From a bacterium (GTDB lineage Bacteria; Bacillota; Clostridia; Oscillospirales; Acutalibacteraceae): a stretch of DNA of 64,000 bases. The translations under genes were made by a program, and so were the position numbers. Below, piece by piece: positions 23,620 through 33,013 of the stretch. Under the pieces are notes generated by a model. It searched no databases. It worked only from the letters and a program-made list of their open reading frames with translations, and was not told the origin of the DNA. Every line of letters begins with the position of its first letter. Position 1 is the first letter of the stretch. The DNA is taken from contig JALFLK010000035.1 of assembly GCA_022774755.1 (NCBI GenBank), positions 1-64,000 on the forward strand. The letters run 5' to 3'.

Positions 23620-24732
23620 ATGAAAAAAATTCTGTTTTTTATTCCGAATCTGTCTGTGGGCGGAGCCGAAAAAGTGCTCGTGAATCTTGTGAATAATATG
23701 GATAAGAGCAAGTTTGATATAACGGTGCAGACTTTGTTTGCAGGCGGTATAAACGAGCAGTTTTTAAACAAAGACATTAAGTATAAATATTGCTATAAAA
23801 AAACATTCAAGGGCAACAGTCAAGTGCTGAAATTATTTTCGCCAAAGTCCCTTTATAAAAGATTCATTAAGGAACACTACGATATTATTGTTTCTTATCT
23901 TGAAGGACCGACTGCAAGGATTGTCAGCGGATGCACCGATAAAGATACAAAGCTTGTAAGCTGGATACATATTGAACAGCATAACGCACAGGTTGCATCA
24001 TATGCCTTCAGAAATTACGAGGAGGCTAAAAGGTGCTACGGCAGATTTGATAAAACCATTTGCGTGTCCCGGTATGTACTTGATGATTTTACGGGTATTT
24101 TTGATAACATAAAAAATCCGGAGGTACTTTACAATACAAACGAAACCAAGGAAATATTGGAGAAAGCCAACGAGCAGGTTGAAGACGGTATTTTCAATGA
24201 AAATGAGATAAAAATCTGCGTTGTCGGCAAAGTCCACAAAAGAAAGGGCTGCGACCGAATTTGCCGTATTCAAAAAAGACTTATATCTGAGGGGATAAAA
24301 TCCCATATTTTCTTTTTGGGAACAGGCCCCGACGAAGAATATGTAAAAAAATTTGCCGAAGAAAACGGCTTGGAAGACACCCTTACGCTGTTGGGATACC
24401 AAACAAATCCTTATAAATACGTTAAAAAATGCGATATGTTTTTGTGCGCCTCTCTTTCGGAGGGCTTTAGTACTGCGGCAACGGAGGCTCTTATTCTGGG
24501 GGTTCCGGTTGTTACGGTCGAGGTGTCCGGAATGAAAGAAATGCTTGGAGATAACAACGAATACGGCATTGTTACCGATAATGACGAAGAAGCATTGTAT
24601 GCAGGAATAAAAAGAATGATTACTTCTCACGGTATGCTTGAGGATTACGCCAATCGTGCAAAAGAGAGAGGAAAAGCCTTCAGCACGGAAAAGACCGTTA
24701 GGGCGGCAGAAGATATGTTTTTGAATTTATGA
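23620..24732 (+). CDS. GT4-family glycosyltransferase
   Basis: Start ATG 23620 with AGGGAG upstream; the open frame extending back into the previous gene is not coding. GT-B fold: KKILFFIPNLSVGGAEKVLVNLVNNM, ICVVGKVHKRKGCDRI, FFLGTGPDEEYVKKF, LCASLSEGFSTAATEALILGVPVV. 370 residues. A retaining cytoplasmic transferase of the second GT4 type in the locus. Confidence 0.88.
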   Translation: MKKILFFIPNLSVGGAEKVLVNLVNNMDKSKFDITVQTLFAGGINEQFLNKDIKYKYCYKKTFKGNSQVLKLFSPKSLYKRFIKEHYDIIVSYLEGPTARIVSGCTDKDTKLVSWIHIEQHNAQVASYAFRNYEEAKRCYGRFDKTICVSRYVLDDFTGIFDNIKNPEVLYNTNETKEILEKANEQVEDGIFNENEIKICVVGKVHKRKGCDRICRIQKRLISEGIKSHIFFLGTGPDEEYVKKFAEENGLEDTLTLLGYQTNPYKYVKKCDMFLCASLSEGFSTAATEALILGVPVVTVEVSGMKEMLGDNNEYGIVTDNDEEALYAGIKRMITSHGMLEDYANRAKERGKAFSTEKTVRAAEDMFLNL

Positions 24733-24748
24733 TATATGCGAGGAGCTT

Positions 24749-25942
24749 ATGAAATACGGTTTTTATTTTAGGTTTTATAAAAAACTTCATAATGATTTTA
24801 TTTGTTGTGTTTTGTCTGAGCTTGCCTATATGCTGTACTGCATTATTTATATTTTAAAAAAAATTACAAGAAAGCACACTAAGTCAGATATGAAACTTGA
24901 ACAGGCGCAGAAGATTGTAAACGATGTGCATCCAAGGCTTCACAGCGTGCCTGTTTATGAAAATAAACCCATAAATAAAGAAATTGATTTGTCCATAGTT
25001 ATTCCCGTATATAATTATGCCGACATAATAGAGGAAAACATACTCGCCGCACTAAATCAGAATACAGAGTACAGTTATCAGATTATTTTGGTTGATGACG
25101 GGTCAACCGACGGCGCAGCTGAAATTCTCAGAAAATATGAGAATAATCCGAAAATAAAGCTGATATTCCAGGAAAACGCCGGCATAGGCGCCGCAAGAAA
25201 TACGGGGATTAACAATGCCGACGGAAAATATATTATGTTTATAGATTGCGATGATATTGTGCATAACGATATTGTCCGGGTTTTGTTAGATAAGGCATAC
25301 AGTGATGACTACGACATGGTTATGTGTGCGCACAATCTTTCAAAAGAAAAAAACGGCGTTGTGTATGAAAGAGTGCCAAATGTTTATTCAAGCAGAAACC
25401 TTATGGGCTACAAAAACGGCGACAAGATTATGAACCTTGCAGGATTGCCCTGGTGTAAGGTTTACAAGAGAGAACTTTGGAATAACGTCAGGTTCTTCCC
25501 CGGATATTGGTATGAAGACACTATAATTCAATTTTTGATTTTCACCCAATGCAAGCATTACGCATATGTTCCTAAAATTGAGTATGAGTATAAGTGGTAC
25601 GAAAAAAACTTTTCACATATTCAGGGCAATTCGGCAAATCCCAAAACAATAGATTCTTATTGGATTGTTGCAGAGATATTAGAGCAGTATAAAAAGCTGG
25701 ATTTGCCTGTTGATGACGCTCTTTATACTCTGGTACTAAGGCATATGAGTTCATATTATTACGGCTCAATTAAGAATTTGGATAAAAAAACGGTAGAGGC
25801 TCTGTATGTGCTTGCTAAAGATATGTGTAAACAATACAAACCCGGTAATAAGGTAAAATTGCCGTATATGTTAAGGCAGGTGGAGAAGGCTTTTGAAAAT
25901 AATGATATTGAGCTTTGGAAGCTTGCAAGCAGTTACCAGTAA
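24749..25942 (+). CDS. GT2-family glycosyltransferase with N-terminal membrane segment
   Basis: AGGAG precedes ATG 24749. The ~80-residue N-terminal extension holds a hydrophobic stretch (FICCVLSELAYMLYCIIYIL). The GT-A domain follows: DLSIVIPVYNYADIIEENILAALNQNT, IILVDDGSTDGA, IMFIDCDDIVH (Cys-Asp-Asp in place of the usual Ser-Asp-Asp). 397 residues. Membrane attachment fits an enzyme using a lipid-linked acceptor. Confidence 0.87.
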   Translation: MKYGFYFRFYKKLHNDFICCVLSELAYMLYCIIYILKKITRKHTKSDMKLEQAQKIVNDVHPRLHSVPVYENKPINKEIDLSIVIPVYNYADIIEENILAALNQNTEYSYQIILVDDGSTDGAAEILRKYENNPKIKLIFQENAGIGAARNTGINNADGKYIMFIDCDDIVHNDIVRVLLDKAYSDDYDMVMCAHNLSKEKNGVVYERVPNVYSSRNLMGYKNGDKIMNLAGLPWCKVYKRELWNNVRFFPGYWYEDTIIQFLIFTQCKHYAYVPKIEYEYKWYEKNFSHIQGNSANPKTIDSYWIVAEILEQYKKLDLPVDDALYTLVLRHMSSYYYGSIKNLDKKTVEALYVLAKDMCKQYKPGNKVKLPYMLRQVEKAFENNDIELWKLASSYQ

Positions 25943-25959
25943 TTATAAGGGGAATAAAT

Positions 25960-26679
25960 ATGAAAACGATTTCATTGATAACGGTTTACAATAATATGCC
26001 TTTGCTTGACGATATGCTTAAGACTGCCGAACAGCAGAAAAATGTGGAAATCGACTACATAATGATTGATAACAGGAACGGCAGATTTTCCTCTGCCGCC
26101 GCCGCACTGAATTACGGTATTAAACAATCTAAGGGCGAGGTTGTTGTTTTTCTGCACCAGGATATTGAGTTTTTGGAACCCGATGTTTTGGAAAAGGTTT
26201 ACGATTTTGCGGTTAATAATAAGTATGTGATTTTCGGTTCGGCAGGCGTTGAGGATAAAGACAGCAATAAAAGTCCGAAATTCTTTTCTTCCATGGCTGA
26301 AGGTGAAGAAAGAACAAGATATAAGACGGCAGTAAAGCCGGAATATGTTTTCACCCTTGACGAGTGTTTTATAGCATGCCACAGGGAATGTCTTGAGGTT
26401 GTGTCATTTGACGAAAGTGTTTGTGACGGGTGGCATCTCTACGGTGCAGACTTGTGCTTGCAGGCTCATATAAGCAAAGAGCTTAAGGTAATGGTTATCC
26501 CTATGGATATATGCCACAGATCCCACGGTAATGCGGATGAGAGCTATCTGAAAACTCAAAATAAACTGGGCAGAAAATACCATAAATATTTCAAGTACAT
26601 AAACACCACAAACGGTTATGTCTTCACTAACAAGTTTCTCCAGATTATGCAGAGTATTTACAGAAAATTCAGGTATTAA
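25960..26679 (+). CDS. Short glycosyltransferase-like protein (GT2-related)
   Basis: AAGGGGA precedes ATG 25960. 239 residues: KTISLITVYNNMPLLDDML, FLHQDIEFLEPDVLEKV (acidic pair in HQDI instead of DSDD), DGWHLYGADLCLQAHISK and HRSHGNADESY. The pattern matches the small GT-A proteins whose late motif is WHLYGADL with HRSHG. Unlike the neighbours it lacks the DDGS motif, so it is a different GT2-like subfamily; donor unknown. Confidence 0.8.
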   Translation: MKTISLITVYNNMPLLDDMLKTAEQQKNVEIDYIMIDNRNGRFSSAAAALNYGIKQSKGEVVVFLHQDIEFLEPDVLEKVYDFAVNNKYVIFGSAGVEDKDSNKSPKFFSSMAEGEERTRYKTAVKPEYVFTLDECFIACHRECLEVVSFDESVCDGWHLYGADLCLQAHISKELKVMVIPMDICHRSHGNADESYLKTQNKLGRKYHKYFKYINTTNGYVFTNKFLQIMQSIYRKFRY

Positions 26680-26693
26680 AGCAGGTAATTTAT

Positions 26694-27686
26694 TTGAACA
26701 GTAAAAAAATATCCGTCGTCATACCTTCGTACAATTCAAGCGCTACAATAGAGAGATGCCTTAACAGTATTCTCAATCAGACTTATGAAAATCTTGAAAT
26801 TTTGGTAATAAACGACGGCTCAAACGATGATTCGGTTGAGAAAATTGAAAAAATGCAAAAACAGGATAACAGAATAAAACTTATTACCATACCAAACGGC
26901 GGAGTTTCACATGCAAGAAATGTAGGAATAGAGGAATCTACGGGTGATTACATAACTTTTGTGGATTCAGACGATTACATTTCTGAGGAAATGTACGAAA
27001 TTTTGATGAATATAATATTCAAATATAATGTAAAAATTGCTCATTGCAGTTACAGAAATGTAGATTCAAAGGGCAATATAATAAATGCTGTGGGTGATAA
27101 GGAAAGAGTGATACCGCAGAATCACGACGACGCATTGGAATGTTTAATCAGCGGAATGTATTTTTGTACTGCGGTGTGGAATAAACTGTATGACAAATCT
27201 TTGTTTACAAATGTCAGATTTGACAAAGGCATAAAGTTCAGCGAGGACTTGCTGTTAAATTTTAAATTATTTAATAAAGTTGAAAAAAGCGTCTATACCG
27301 ATAAACCCCTATACAATTATGTTTGCGTTGAGGGCAGTGCCACGCACAGCGCAGAGAAGATACGCCCCGAAAAGGAAGCGGTTTATGTTTTTGACCGGAT
27401 ACTAAAGATTAGTAAGGGCGGCGGCTGCGAGAATATGTGCGAGATTATTTATGCAAATAAAGTACTCGGGTTATATAAGGCTTACCTTTTTGAAAATGAT
27501 AAAAAATATAAAGAAGAAATGAAGAGCACCTTATGTACTATTAAAGAGCTTAAGAAAAATGGCTTATATAATTCTAGAAGAGACAAGGCAACGATTTTTC
27601 TGTATAAGTATTTTCCCGGATTATTTGTTTTGCTCTATAAAATTTATGATAAAATAAGGGTTAAGAAGCTTGACCCTGAACAGTAG
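26694..27686 (+). CDS. GT2-family glycosyltransferase
   Basis: Start at TTG 26694 (NSKKISVVIPSYNSSATIERCLNSI). Motifs VINDGSNDDS, ITFVDSDDYIS, FSEDLLLNFKLF (the EDLL block typical of these GT2 enzymes). 330 residues. Shares a 26 bp identical DNA segment (26775-26800) with the next gene (27772-27797), evidence of recent duplication or conversion. Confidence 0.87.
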   Translation: MNSKKISVVIPSYNSSATIERCLNSILNQTYENLEILVINDGSNDDSVEKIEKMQKQDNRIKLITIPNGGVSHARNVGIEESTGDYITFVDSDDYISEEMYEILMNIIFKYNVKIAHCSYRNVDSKGNIINAVGDKERVIPQNHDDALECLISGMYFCTAVWNKLYDKSLFTNVRFDKGIKFSEDLLLNFKLFNKVEKSVYTDKPLYNYVCVEGSATHSAEKIRPEKEAVYVFDRILKISKGGGCENMCEIIYANKVLGLYKAYLFENDKKYKEEMKSTLCTIKELKKNGLYNSRRDKATIFLYKYFPGLFVLLYKIYDKIRVKKLDPEQ

Positions 27687-27693
27687 GTGAGTT

Positions 27694-28665
27694 ATGAATC
27701 CTTTAATAAGCGTTATAGTCCCGATATTTAATGTTGAAAAATATCTTAACAGATGTGTCGACAGCATAATAAATCAGACTTATGAAAATCTTGAAATAAT
27801 CCTTGTTGACGACGGATCAACAGACGGATGCCCGGGGATTTGTGATGATTATGCAAAAAAAGACAGCAGAATAAAGGTTATTCATAAGGAAAACGGCGGA
27901 CTTTCAGACGCAAGAAATGCAGGGATGAAAACAGCATGCGGTGAGTATATCAGTTTTGTTGACAGCGACGATTGGATTGATTTGCAGACGTATTCTTTGG
28001 TTTTGCAGAAAATGCTTGACACTCAGTCCCAGATAGGTGCCTTTAATATTATAAGTGTATCTGACGGGGATTTTTCTCCTGATTTATCGGATAAGTTTGA
28101 AGTCTTTGATTCGCAAACGGCAATAGAAAACACAATAGACGACATAAAAGTAAAAACGGTAGCGTGGAATAAGCTTTACCACAGGTCGGTTCTTAAAGAT
28201 TTGTCGTTTAAAGTCGGACGATTAAACGAGGACGAATTTTTTACCTTTTATGCTTTGGATAAAGCGGATAGAATTGTTTATTTATACAGGCAGTGTTATT
28301 ATTATTATCAGCGCCCCTACAGCATAATGGGCAGTTACAGCATTAAACGCCTTGATATGCTGGACGGCGTAAGAGAAAGAATGAGTTTTACAAAAGAGCA
28401 TTATCCCGAAATTTACCCAAAGGCAAAGCTGTCTTTCTGCGGATGCTGTGTTTACCAGTATCAGATGCTTTTGCGTAATAAAAAGGTTGATAAATACAAG
28501 GAAGGAAAGCAAAAGATTAAAAAATTGCGGAGCACAGTTAAGCTGACCTCTGCAGAGGTGAAAAGTTGCAGATTTATTGAAAGAATATCCTTGAAAATGT
28601 CAAACAGTTCAATAGGTCTGAGCCTTATATGTATGATTAGGAATTTACTTGGATATGGAATTTAG
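27694..28665 (+). CDS. GT2-family glycosyltransferase
   Basis: ATG 27694, seven nt after the previous stop. Motifs PLISVIVPIFNVEKYLNRCVDSI, IILVDDGSTDGC, ISFVDSDDWID, LNEDEFFTFYAL. 323 residues. Closest in the window to the genes at 20624 and 29618. Donor unknown. Confidence 0.88.
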   Translation: MNPLISVIVPIFNVEKYLNRCVDSIINQTYENLEIILVDDGSTDGCPGICDDYAKKDSRIKVIHKENGGLSDARNAGMKTACGEYISFVDSDDWIDLQTYSLVLQKMLDTQSQIGAFNIISVSDGDFSPDLSDKFEVFDSQTAIENTIDDIKVKTVAWNKLYHRSVLKDLSFKVGRLNEDEFFTFYALDKADRIVYLYRQCYYYYQRPYSIMGSYSIKRLDMLDGVRERMSFTKEHYPEIYPKAKLSFCGCCVYQYQMLLRNKKVDKYKEGKQKIKKLRSTVKLTSAEVKSCRFIERISLKMSNSSIGLSLICMIRNLLGYGI

Positions 28666-28674
28666 GTAAACTTT

Positions 28675-29637
28675 ATGAAAATTTTTTCAGTGTTAAAAAA
28701 TCGACTTATCAGTCCCGTTAAAACAATGTTTAAAGAATTTGGAAACAGACAGTTTGAATTGGGAGTTATCCGTTTCCTTTCAGCTGTTTTCAAGGATTCA
28801 GGTATCGGCAATCTCTTTGGAAAAAAAGTACAATCTATTATTATTTCACAACTGGAACAGGAATTTTCATATGTTTTAAATAAGTACAAAGATTACCGAG
28901 GGGACTGTGAATACGACGAGCAATCGCCTGTATGGGTTTCGTGGATGCAGGGCTTTGATACTGCGCCTGATGTGGTAAAAAAATGTATTGAAAGCATAAA
29001 AAACTCCACTAAACATCCTGTAAATATCGTTACAGAAGACAATCTTATGTCGTTTTATGATTTTCCCGAATATATTATGCAGAAATACAGGAAAGGAATC
29101 ATCTCCAAAGCACAGTTTTCCGACATTTTAAGAATGACATTACTGTCTGAGTACGGCGGTTTATGGATTGACGCTACGATTTTTATACCAGAAAAACTGC
29201 CGGAAGAAATATTTGAATATGAGTTTTATACCTGCAAAAGAAAGCCTGTTATTTCAGGCTATGTTTCAAATTATATGTGGACATCTTTTTTGAACGGCTG
29301 TCAGAAAAACTGCGTTGTTCAAAAGGTTAATAGGGAATTGTTTTACGAGTATTGGAAAAAGAATAATTACCTGATAGATTATCTGTTGGTGGATTATTTT
29401 ATGATGATTGTGTACCGTAATATACCTTATGCAAAGCAGCTTATAGATAATGTACCGTATAATAATTCTAAAATCGAAGAATTACAAAGCAGAATGAGTT
29501 TGCCTTTCAATCAAAAGGATTATGATGGGCTTATTCATAACAGCGGTACAAGCTTGTTTAAGCTCTCATGGAGGATGCCCTTTGACAAAACTACAAAATC
29601 AGGAGAAAAAACATATTTTGGAAAATTCATTGAATAA
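28675..29637 (+). CDS. Capsular polysaccharide synthesis glycosyltransferase (GT32/Caps_synth type)
   Basis: 320 residues. Signature region: SPVWVSWMQGFDTAPDVV, then ISKAQFSDILRMTLLSEYGGLWIDATIF, where the Asp of YGGLWID stands for the family's DxD. This is the GT32/Caps_synth (mannosyl/galactosyl transferase-like) family common in Gram-positive capsule loci. The 3' end overlaps the next start by 20 nt. Confidence 0.82.
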   Translation: MKIFSVLKNRLISPVKTMFKEFGNRQFELGVIRFLSAVFKDSGIGNLFGKKVQSIIISQLEQEFSYVLNKYKDYRGDCEYDEQSPVWVSWMQGFDTAPDVVKKCIESIKNSTKHPVNIVTEDNLMSFYDFPEYIMQKYRKGIISKAQFSDILRMTLLSEYGGLWIDATIFIPEKLPEEIFEYEFYTCKRKPVISGYVSNYMWTSFLNGCQKNCVVQKVNRELFYEYWKKNNYLIDYLLVDYFMMIVYRNIPYAKQLIDNVPYNNSKIEELQSRMSLPFNQKDYDGLIHNSGTSLFKLSWRMPFDKTTKSGEKTYFGKFIE

Positions 29638-30655
29638 AACTGAAATAGTGCCTGCGGTAAGCGTGATTGTACCGGTTTATAATGCAGAGAAGTTTCTGCG
29701 TCATTGTGTTGACAGTATTATTGCTCAGACGTTTTCTGACTTTGAGTTGATTCTTGTTGACGACGGTTCAAAGGATAACAGCGGAAGTATTTGTGATGAA
29801 TATGCTGAAAAAGATAGGAGAATCAGCGTTATTCATAAAAAAAACGGAGGCGTTTCAAGCGCACGAAACCGGGGGATAAGCAAAGCCAAAGGCAAATATA
29901 TATGTTTTGCTGACAGCGACGATTATTTGTCTGAATTTTACCTACAGGAGTTACTTGCTTTAGCGGAACAATACCCTGAATATGATAATATTTGGTGCGG
30001 ATTCAGCATCGTGTCCGATTACCAAGGTACGAGTGTCGGAAGGTCTGTTTTTTCGGAAGATGCATCGGTTTCCCTTTGCGGTACAGAAGATTTTGTTGAT
30101 TTACATAAAAAGTGGTTAGACCCTATGCCGTGGAACAAATTGTATGTTAATGACATTTTGAAAAGTCATAATATCATATTTGATACTGATATATCCGTCG
30201 GAGAAGATTTGCTTTTTAATTTAAAATATCTGGATTGTTCAAACAAAAAGATAGCCTTGTTAAATAAAACGGTATATAATTATGTGCGTGACGGAAAAGA
30301 ATCCCTTGATAATAAGTATTATCCGAATCTTTTTGATGTATATAAAAAAGTGCATACCAAAATGTATAAATACGGAGAAAAATGGGGATTAAATGATGAG
30401 TCCCTAAATGAGATTCTGATTTTCGCTTTTTATAAATATGAGGCGGCGCTGGAAAACACCTTCAGCAAAGATAATAATATTTCCAAAAAGGAAAAATACA
30501 AATATAACAACACTATATTAAATAGCTGTGAATTTCAAAAAGCATTTAAATGTGCTTCTAAAGATTTGAACATACTATACAAACTTGCCTATACAACCAA
30601 AAATTACCGTTTTGTAAGAATAGTTCAAAGCTTCATCAAAATATTAAAGAGGTAG
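29618..30655 (+). CDS. GT2-family glycosyltransferase
   Basis: Best start is TTG 29618 (AGGAG at 29601-29605), overlapping the previous gene by 20 nt; the frame is open back to 29522 but that part lies inside the previous gene. Motifs PAVSVIVPVYNAEKFLRHCVDSI, LILVDDGSKDNS, ICFADSDDYLS, VGEDLLFNLKYL. About 345 residues. The last transferase before the flippase. Confidence 0.87.
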   Translation: MENSLNKTEIVPAVSVIVPVYNAEKFLRHCVDSIIAQTFSDFELILVDDGSKDNSGSICDEYAEKDRRISVIHKKNGGVSSARNRGISKAKGKYICFADSDDYLSEFYLQELLALAEQYPEYDNIWCGFSIVSDYQGTSVGRSVFSEDASVSLCGTEDFVDLHKKWLDPMPWNKLYVNDILKSHNIIFDTDISVGEDLLFNLKYLDCSNKKIALLNKTVYNYVRDGKESLDNKYYPNLFDVYKKVHTKMYKYGEKWGLNDESLNEILIFAFYKYEAALENTFSKDNNISKKEKYKYNNTILNSCEFQKAFKCASKDLNILYKLAYTTKNYRFVRIVQSFIKILKR

Positions 30656-30658
30656 TAT

Positions 30659-32194
30659 ATGAAGGTTAATCAACTCAAATCAGGCGCTATATTATCCTAT
30701 GTTAATCTTGGAATAGGCACCATTATTCCGATGTTCTATACACCTGTTATGCTTAGGCTTATGGGACAGGCGGAATACGGGCTGTATAATCTTGCGGCTT
30801 CTGTTACAGGTTATCTGTCTTTGATAACCTTTGGAATAGGTTCTGCGATTGTAAGATACCTGACAAAGCTAAAAACAGAGAACGACAAAGAGGGCTTTGA
30901 AAATATGTTCGGCCTGTTTAACGTGATTTTCAGAGTTATTGCCTTGATTACACTTGTTGCAGGTATAGGATTGTCTGCTGTTGTGCCGTATTTTTATTCT
31001 GATTCTTTAGGGCAGGATATAGGCAGATTTCAGCTGTTGATTCTTTTGTTATCCTTCAATATGTTTTTTTCTCTTGTATTTACGGTCTATACATCGGTAG
31101 TAACAGTATATGAGAAATTTATTTTTTACCAATTTATGAACATTCTTTCCACTTCTTTAGCACCTTGCTTTAACATAGTGGTTTTGTTTATGGGCTTCCA
31201 ATCTATCGGATTAGTGCTTGTTTCTTTGGTAATGATGGTTGCTTCATGCTTATGCTATATTTATTATGTTCGCAACAAACTGCATATTAAGCCCAGATAC
31301 AACAATATGCCCACAAGTCTGATAAAAGAAATTTTATTATTCTCATTCTGGGTATTTTTAGCAAATGTTGTAAATCAGCTTTACTCTACAACCGACAAAC
31401 TGATTATCGGCGCTGTGCCTGTGCTTGCAACTACCGGCGTTGCAATATATAATATAGGTACAACCTTTACTAATATAGTGCTTCAGCTTTCAATGGGTGT
31501 TTCAAGCGTTCTGACGCCAAAGGTTAATACAATGGTGTTTTCCGGCTCCGACAACAGACAGCTCACAGACCTTGTAATACGAATCGGCAGAATACAGATG
31601 TATATAGTAATGATTGTTGTTACGGGATTTATAGCTTTCGGAAGGCAGTTTATTCAGTTTTGGGCAGGAGACGGATATCAGGAGGCGTATTGGGTTGCGC
31701 TGGTGACAATGATACCTGCCTGCGTGCCGTTAGTTCAGGGCGTAGCTCTTCAGATAATAGTTGCACAAAATAGGCATCGTTTCAGGTCGCTTGTTTATTT
31801 AGGAATAGCAGTCGGAAATGTAATCGGTACATATCTGCTTGTGAACAGCTTTGGCATAATAGGAGCCGCAGTAGTAACCGGTGTTGCCAATATTATAGGT
31901 CAGGGATTTATAATGAACTGGTACTATTGGAAGAAAATCGGACTTGAAATACCGAGATTTTGGAAGAGCCTGCTGAATATCACCGTGTGTCCCATTATTA
32001 TGTGTGTAGTTTTCTTGATTATATCCTACTTTGTGGATTTCTATAATCCTGCTGTTATGCTTGCGGGAATTATAGTTTATACAATTTTGTTTATTGTTAC
32101 TCAGTGGAGATTCGCAATGAACGATTATGAGAAAAATATATTCAGAGCTCCCGTTATGAAAGTAGTAAATAAATTCGGAAAAAAGGAGGCGTGA
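30659..32194 (+). CDS. Wzx-type oligosaccharide flippase
   Basis: 511 residues with about 12-14 transmembrane segments across the whole length, starting KSGAILSYVNLGIGTIIPMFYTPVMLRLMGQAEYGLYNLA, the usual N-terminus of polysaccharide exporters of the MOP superfamily. Moves the lipid-linked repeat unit across the membrane. ATG 30659 is three nt after the previous stop. Together with the polymerase at 19.6 kb this defines a Wzx/Wzy-dependent pathway. Confidence 0.9.
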   Translation: MKVNQLKSGAILSYVNLGIGTIIPMFYTPVMLRLMGQAEYGLYNLAASVTGYLSLITFGIGSAIVRYLTKLKTENDKEGFENMFGLFNVIFRVIALITLVAGIGLSAVVPYFYSDSLGQDIGRFQLLILLLSFNMFFSLVFTVYTSVVTVYEKFIFYQFMNILSTSLAPCFNIVVLFMGFQSIGLVLVSLVMMVASCLCYIYYVRNKLHIKPRYNNMPTSLIKEILLFSFWVFLANVVNQLYSTTDKLIIGAVPVLATTGVAIYNIGTTFTNIVLQLSMGVSSVLTPKVNTMVFSGSDNRQLTDLVIRIGRIQMYIVMIVVTGFIAFGRQFIQFWAGDGYQEAYWVALVTMIPACVPLVQGVALQIIVAQNRHRFRSLVYLGIAVGNVIGTYLLVNSFGIIGAAVVTGVANIIGQGFIMNWYYWKKIGLEIPRFWKSLLNITVCPIIMCVVFLIISYFVDFYNPAVMLAGIIVYTILFIVTQWRFAMNDYEKNIFRAPVMKVVNKFGKKEA

Positions 32195-32196
32195 CT

Positions 32197-32997
32197 GTGA
32201 ATCCTGTAAAATCAATAATTGCCAGAAGGCAAAGCAAAATAATTGAAAATTTCGGCAATTCAGGCTACGGAAAAGCACTGAAACCCTTTTGTAATTCACA
32301 TACGGGCGAAAAGTGCTTTGTAATCGGCAACGGACCCAGCCTGACCCCCGAAGATTTATCTGTTCTTAGTAAAAATAATGTTGATTCATTTGCCGCCAAC
32401 AGAATATACAACACCTTTGATAAAACAGACTGGCGGCCTGCGTATTTTATTAGCGAGGATGAGTTTGTTCTTGCAGAGATTGCAGATAAGCTTAACAGTA
32501 CGGAAATAAACAGTCAGCTCGGAAAAATATTCATTCCAATTCAGATGAAGTTTTATAAAAATATAGAGATTGCAAACGCTCTCTATTTTAAACAGCTTTT
32601 TGCTGATTTAAAAGACAGCCGCCCTCATCCGGAATTTATTTCCGACGATATGCCGTCAGGTATTCCCTGCAGAGGCTCTGTTGCAATTACGAGTGCTCAA
32701 ATGGCAATGTATATGGGTTACAGCGAGATATACCTTATCGGCGTTGACCATAATTTCAGCAGAATGGCCGACAAAAACGGCAATGTAATTGTTGATAAAA
32801 CAGTAAAGGACCATTACGGCGATGTAAAAAACGCCGATGAAAATACAAAGGGAATATTCAATATTGACGCTGCAACTCAGTCGTTCATAGACTTAAAGGC
32901 ATATGGCGACAAAAAGGGTGTAAAAATATACAACGCTACCCGAGGCGGAAAGCTGGAAGTATTCCCCAGGGTTGATTTTGATTCGTTATTTATGTAA
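32197..32997 (+). CDS. DUF115/Maf-type protein, candidate ulosonate transferase
   Basis: Start GTG 32197, seven nt after AGGAGG; GTG 32191 would be only one nt away. 266 residues: KCFVIGNGPSL at ~40-49, then AANRIYN, PAYFISEDEF, GSVAITSAQMAMYMGYSEIYLIGVDHNFS. These are hallmarks of the DUF115 (MAF_flag10, MptE-like) domain. The same domain is the catalytic core of flagellin Maf proteins, which move CMP-activated nonulosonic acids. Here it is directly followed by a CMP-ulosonate-type activating enzyme, so a role in transferring that sugar is plausible. A pterin pyrophosphokinase role is the other family alternative. Confidence 0.75.
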   Translation: MNPVKSIIARRQSKIIENFGNSGYGKALKPFCNSHTGEKCFVIGNGPSLTPEDLSVLSKNNVDSFAANRIYNTFDKTDWRPAYFISEDEFVLAEIADKLNSTEINSQLGKIFIPIQMKFYKNIEIANALYFKQLFADLKDSRPHPEFISDDMPSGIPCRGSVAITSAQMAMYMGYSEIYLIGVDHNFSRMADKNGNVIVDKTVKDHYGDVKNADENTKGIFNIDAATQSFIDLKAYGDKKGVKIYNATRGGKLEVFPRVDFDSLFM

Positions 32998-33013
32998 AAG
33001 GAGAGATTCTGTG

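Noticed and set aside
23998-24630. 210-residue frame opposite the GT4 gene
   Set aside because: Antisense shadow; no motif, no ribosome site, no promoter.
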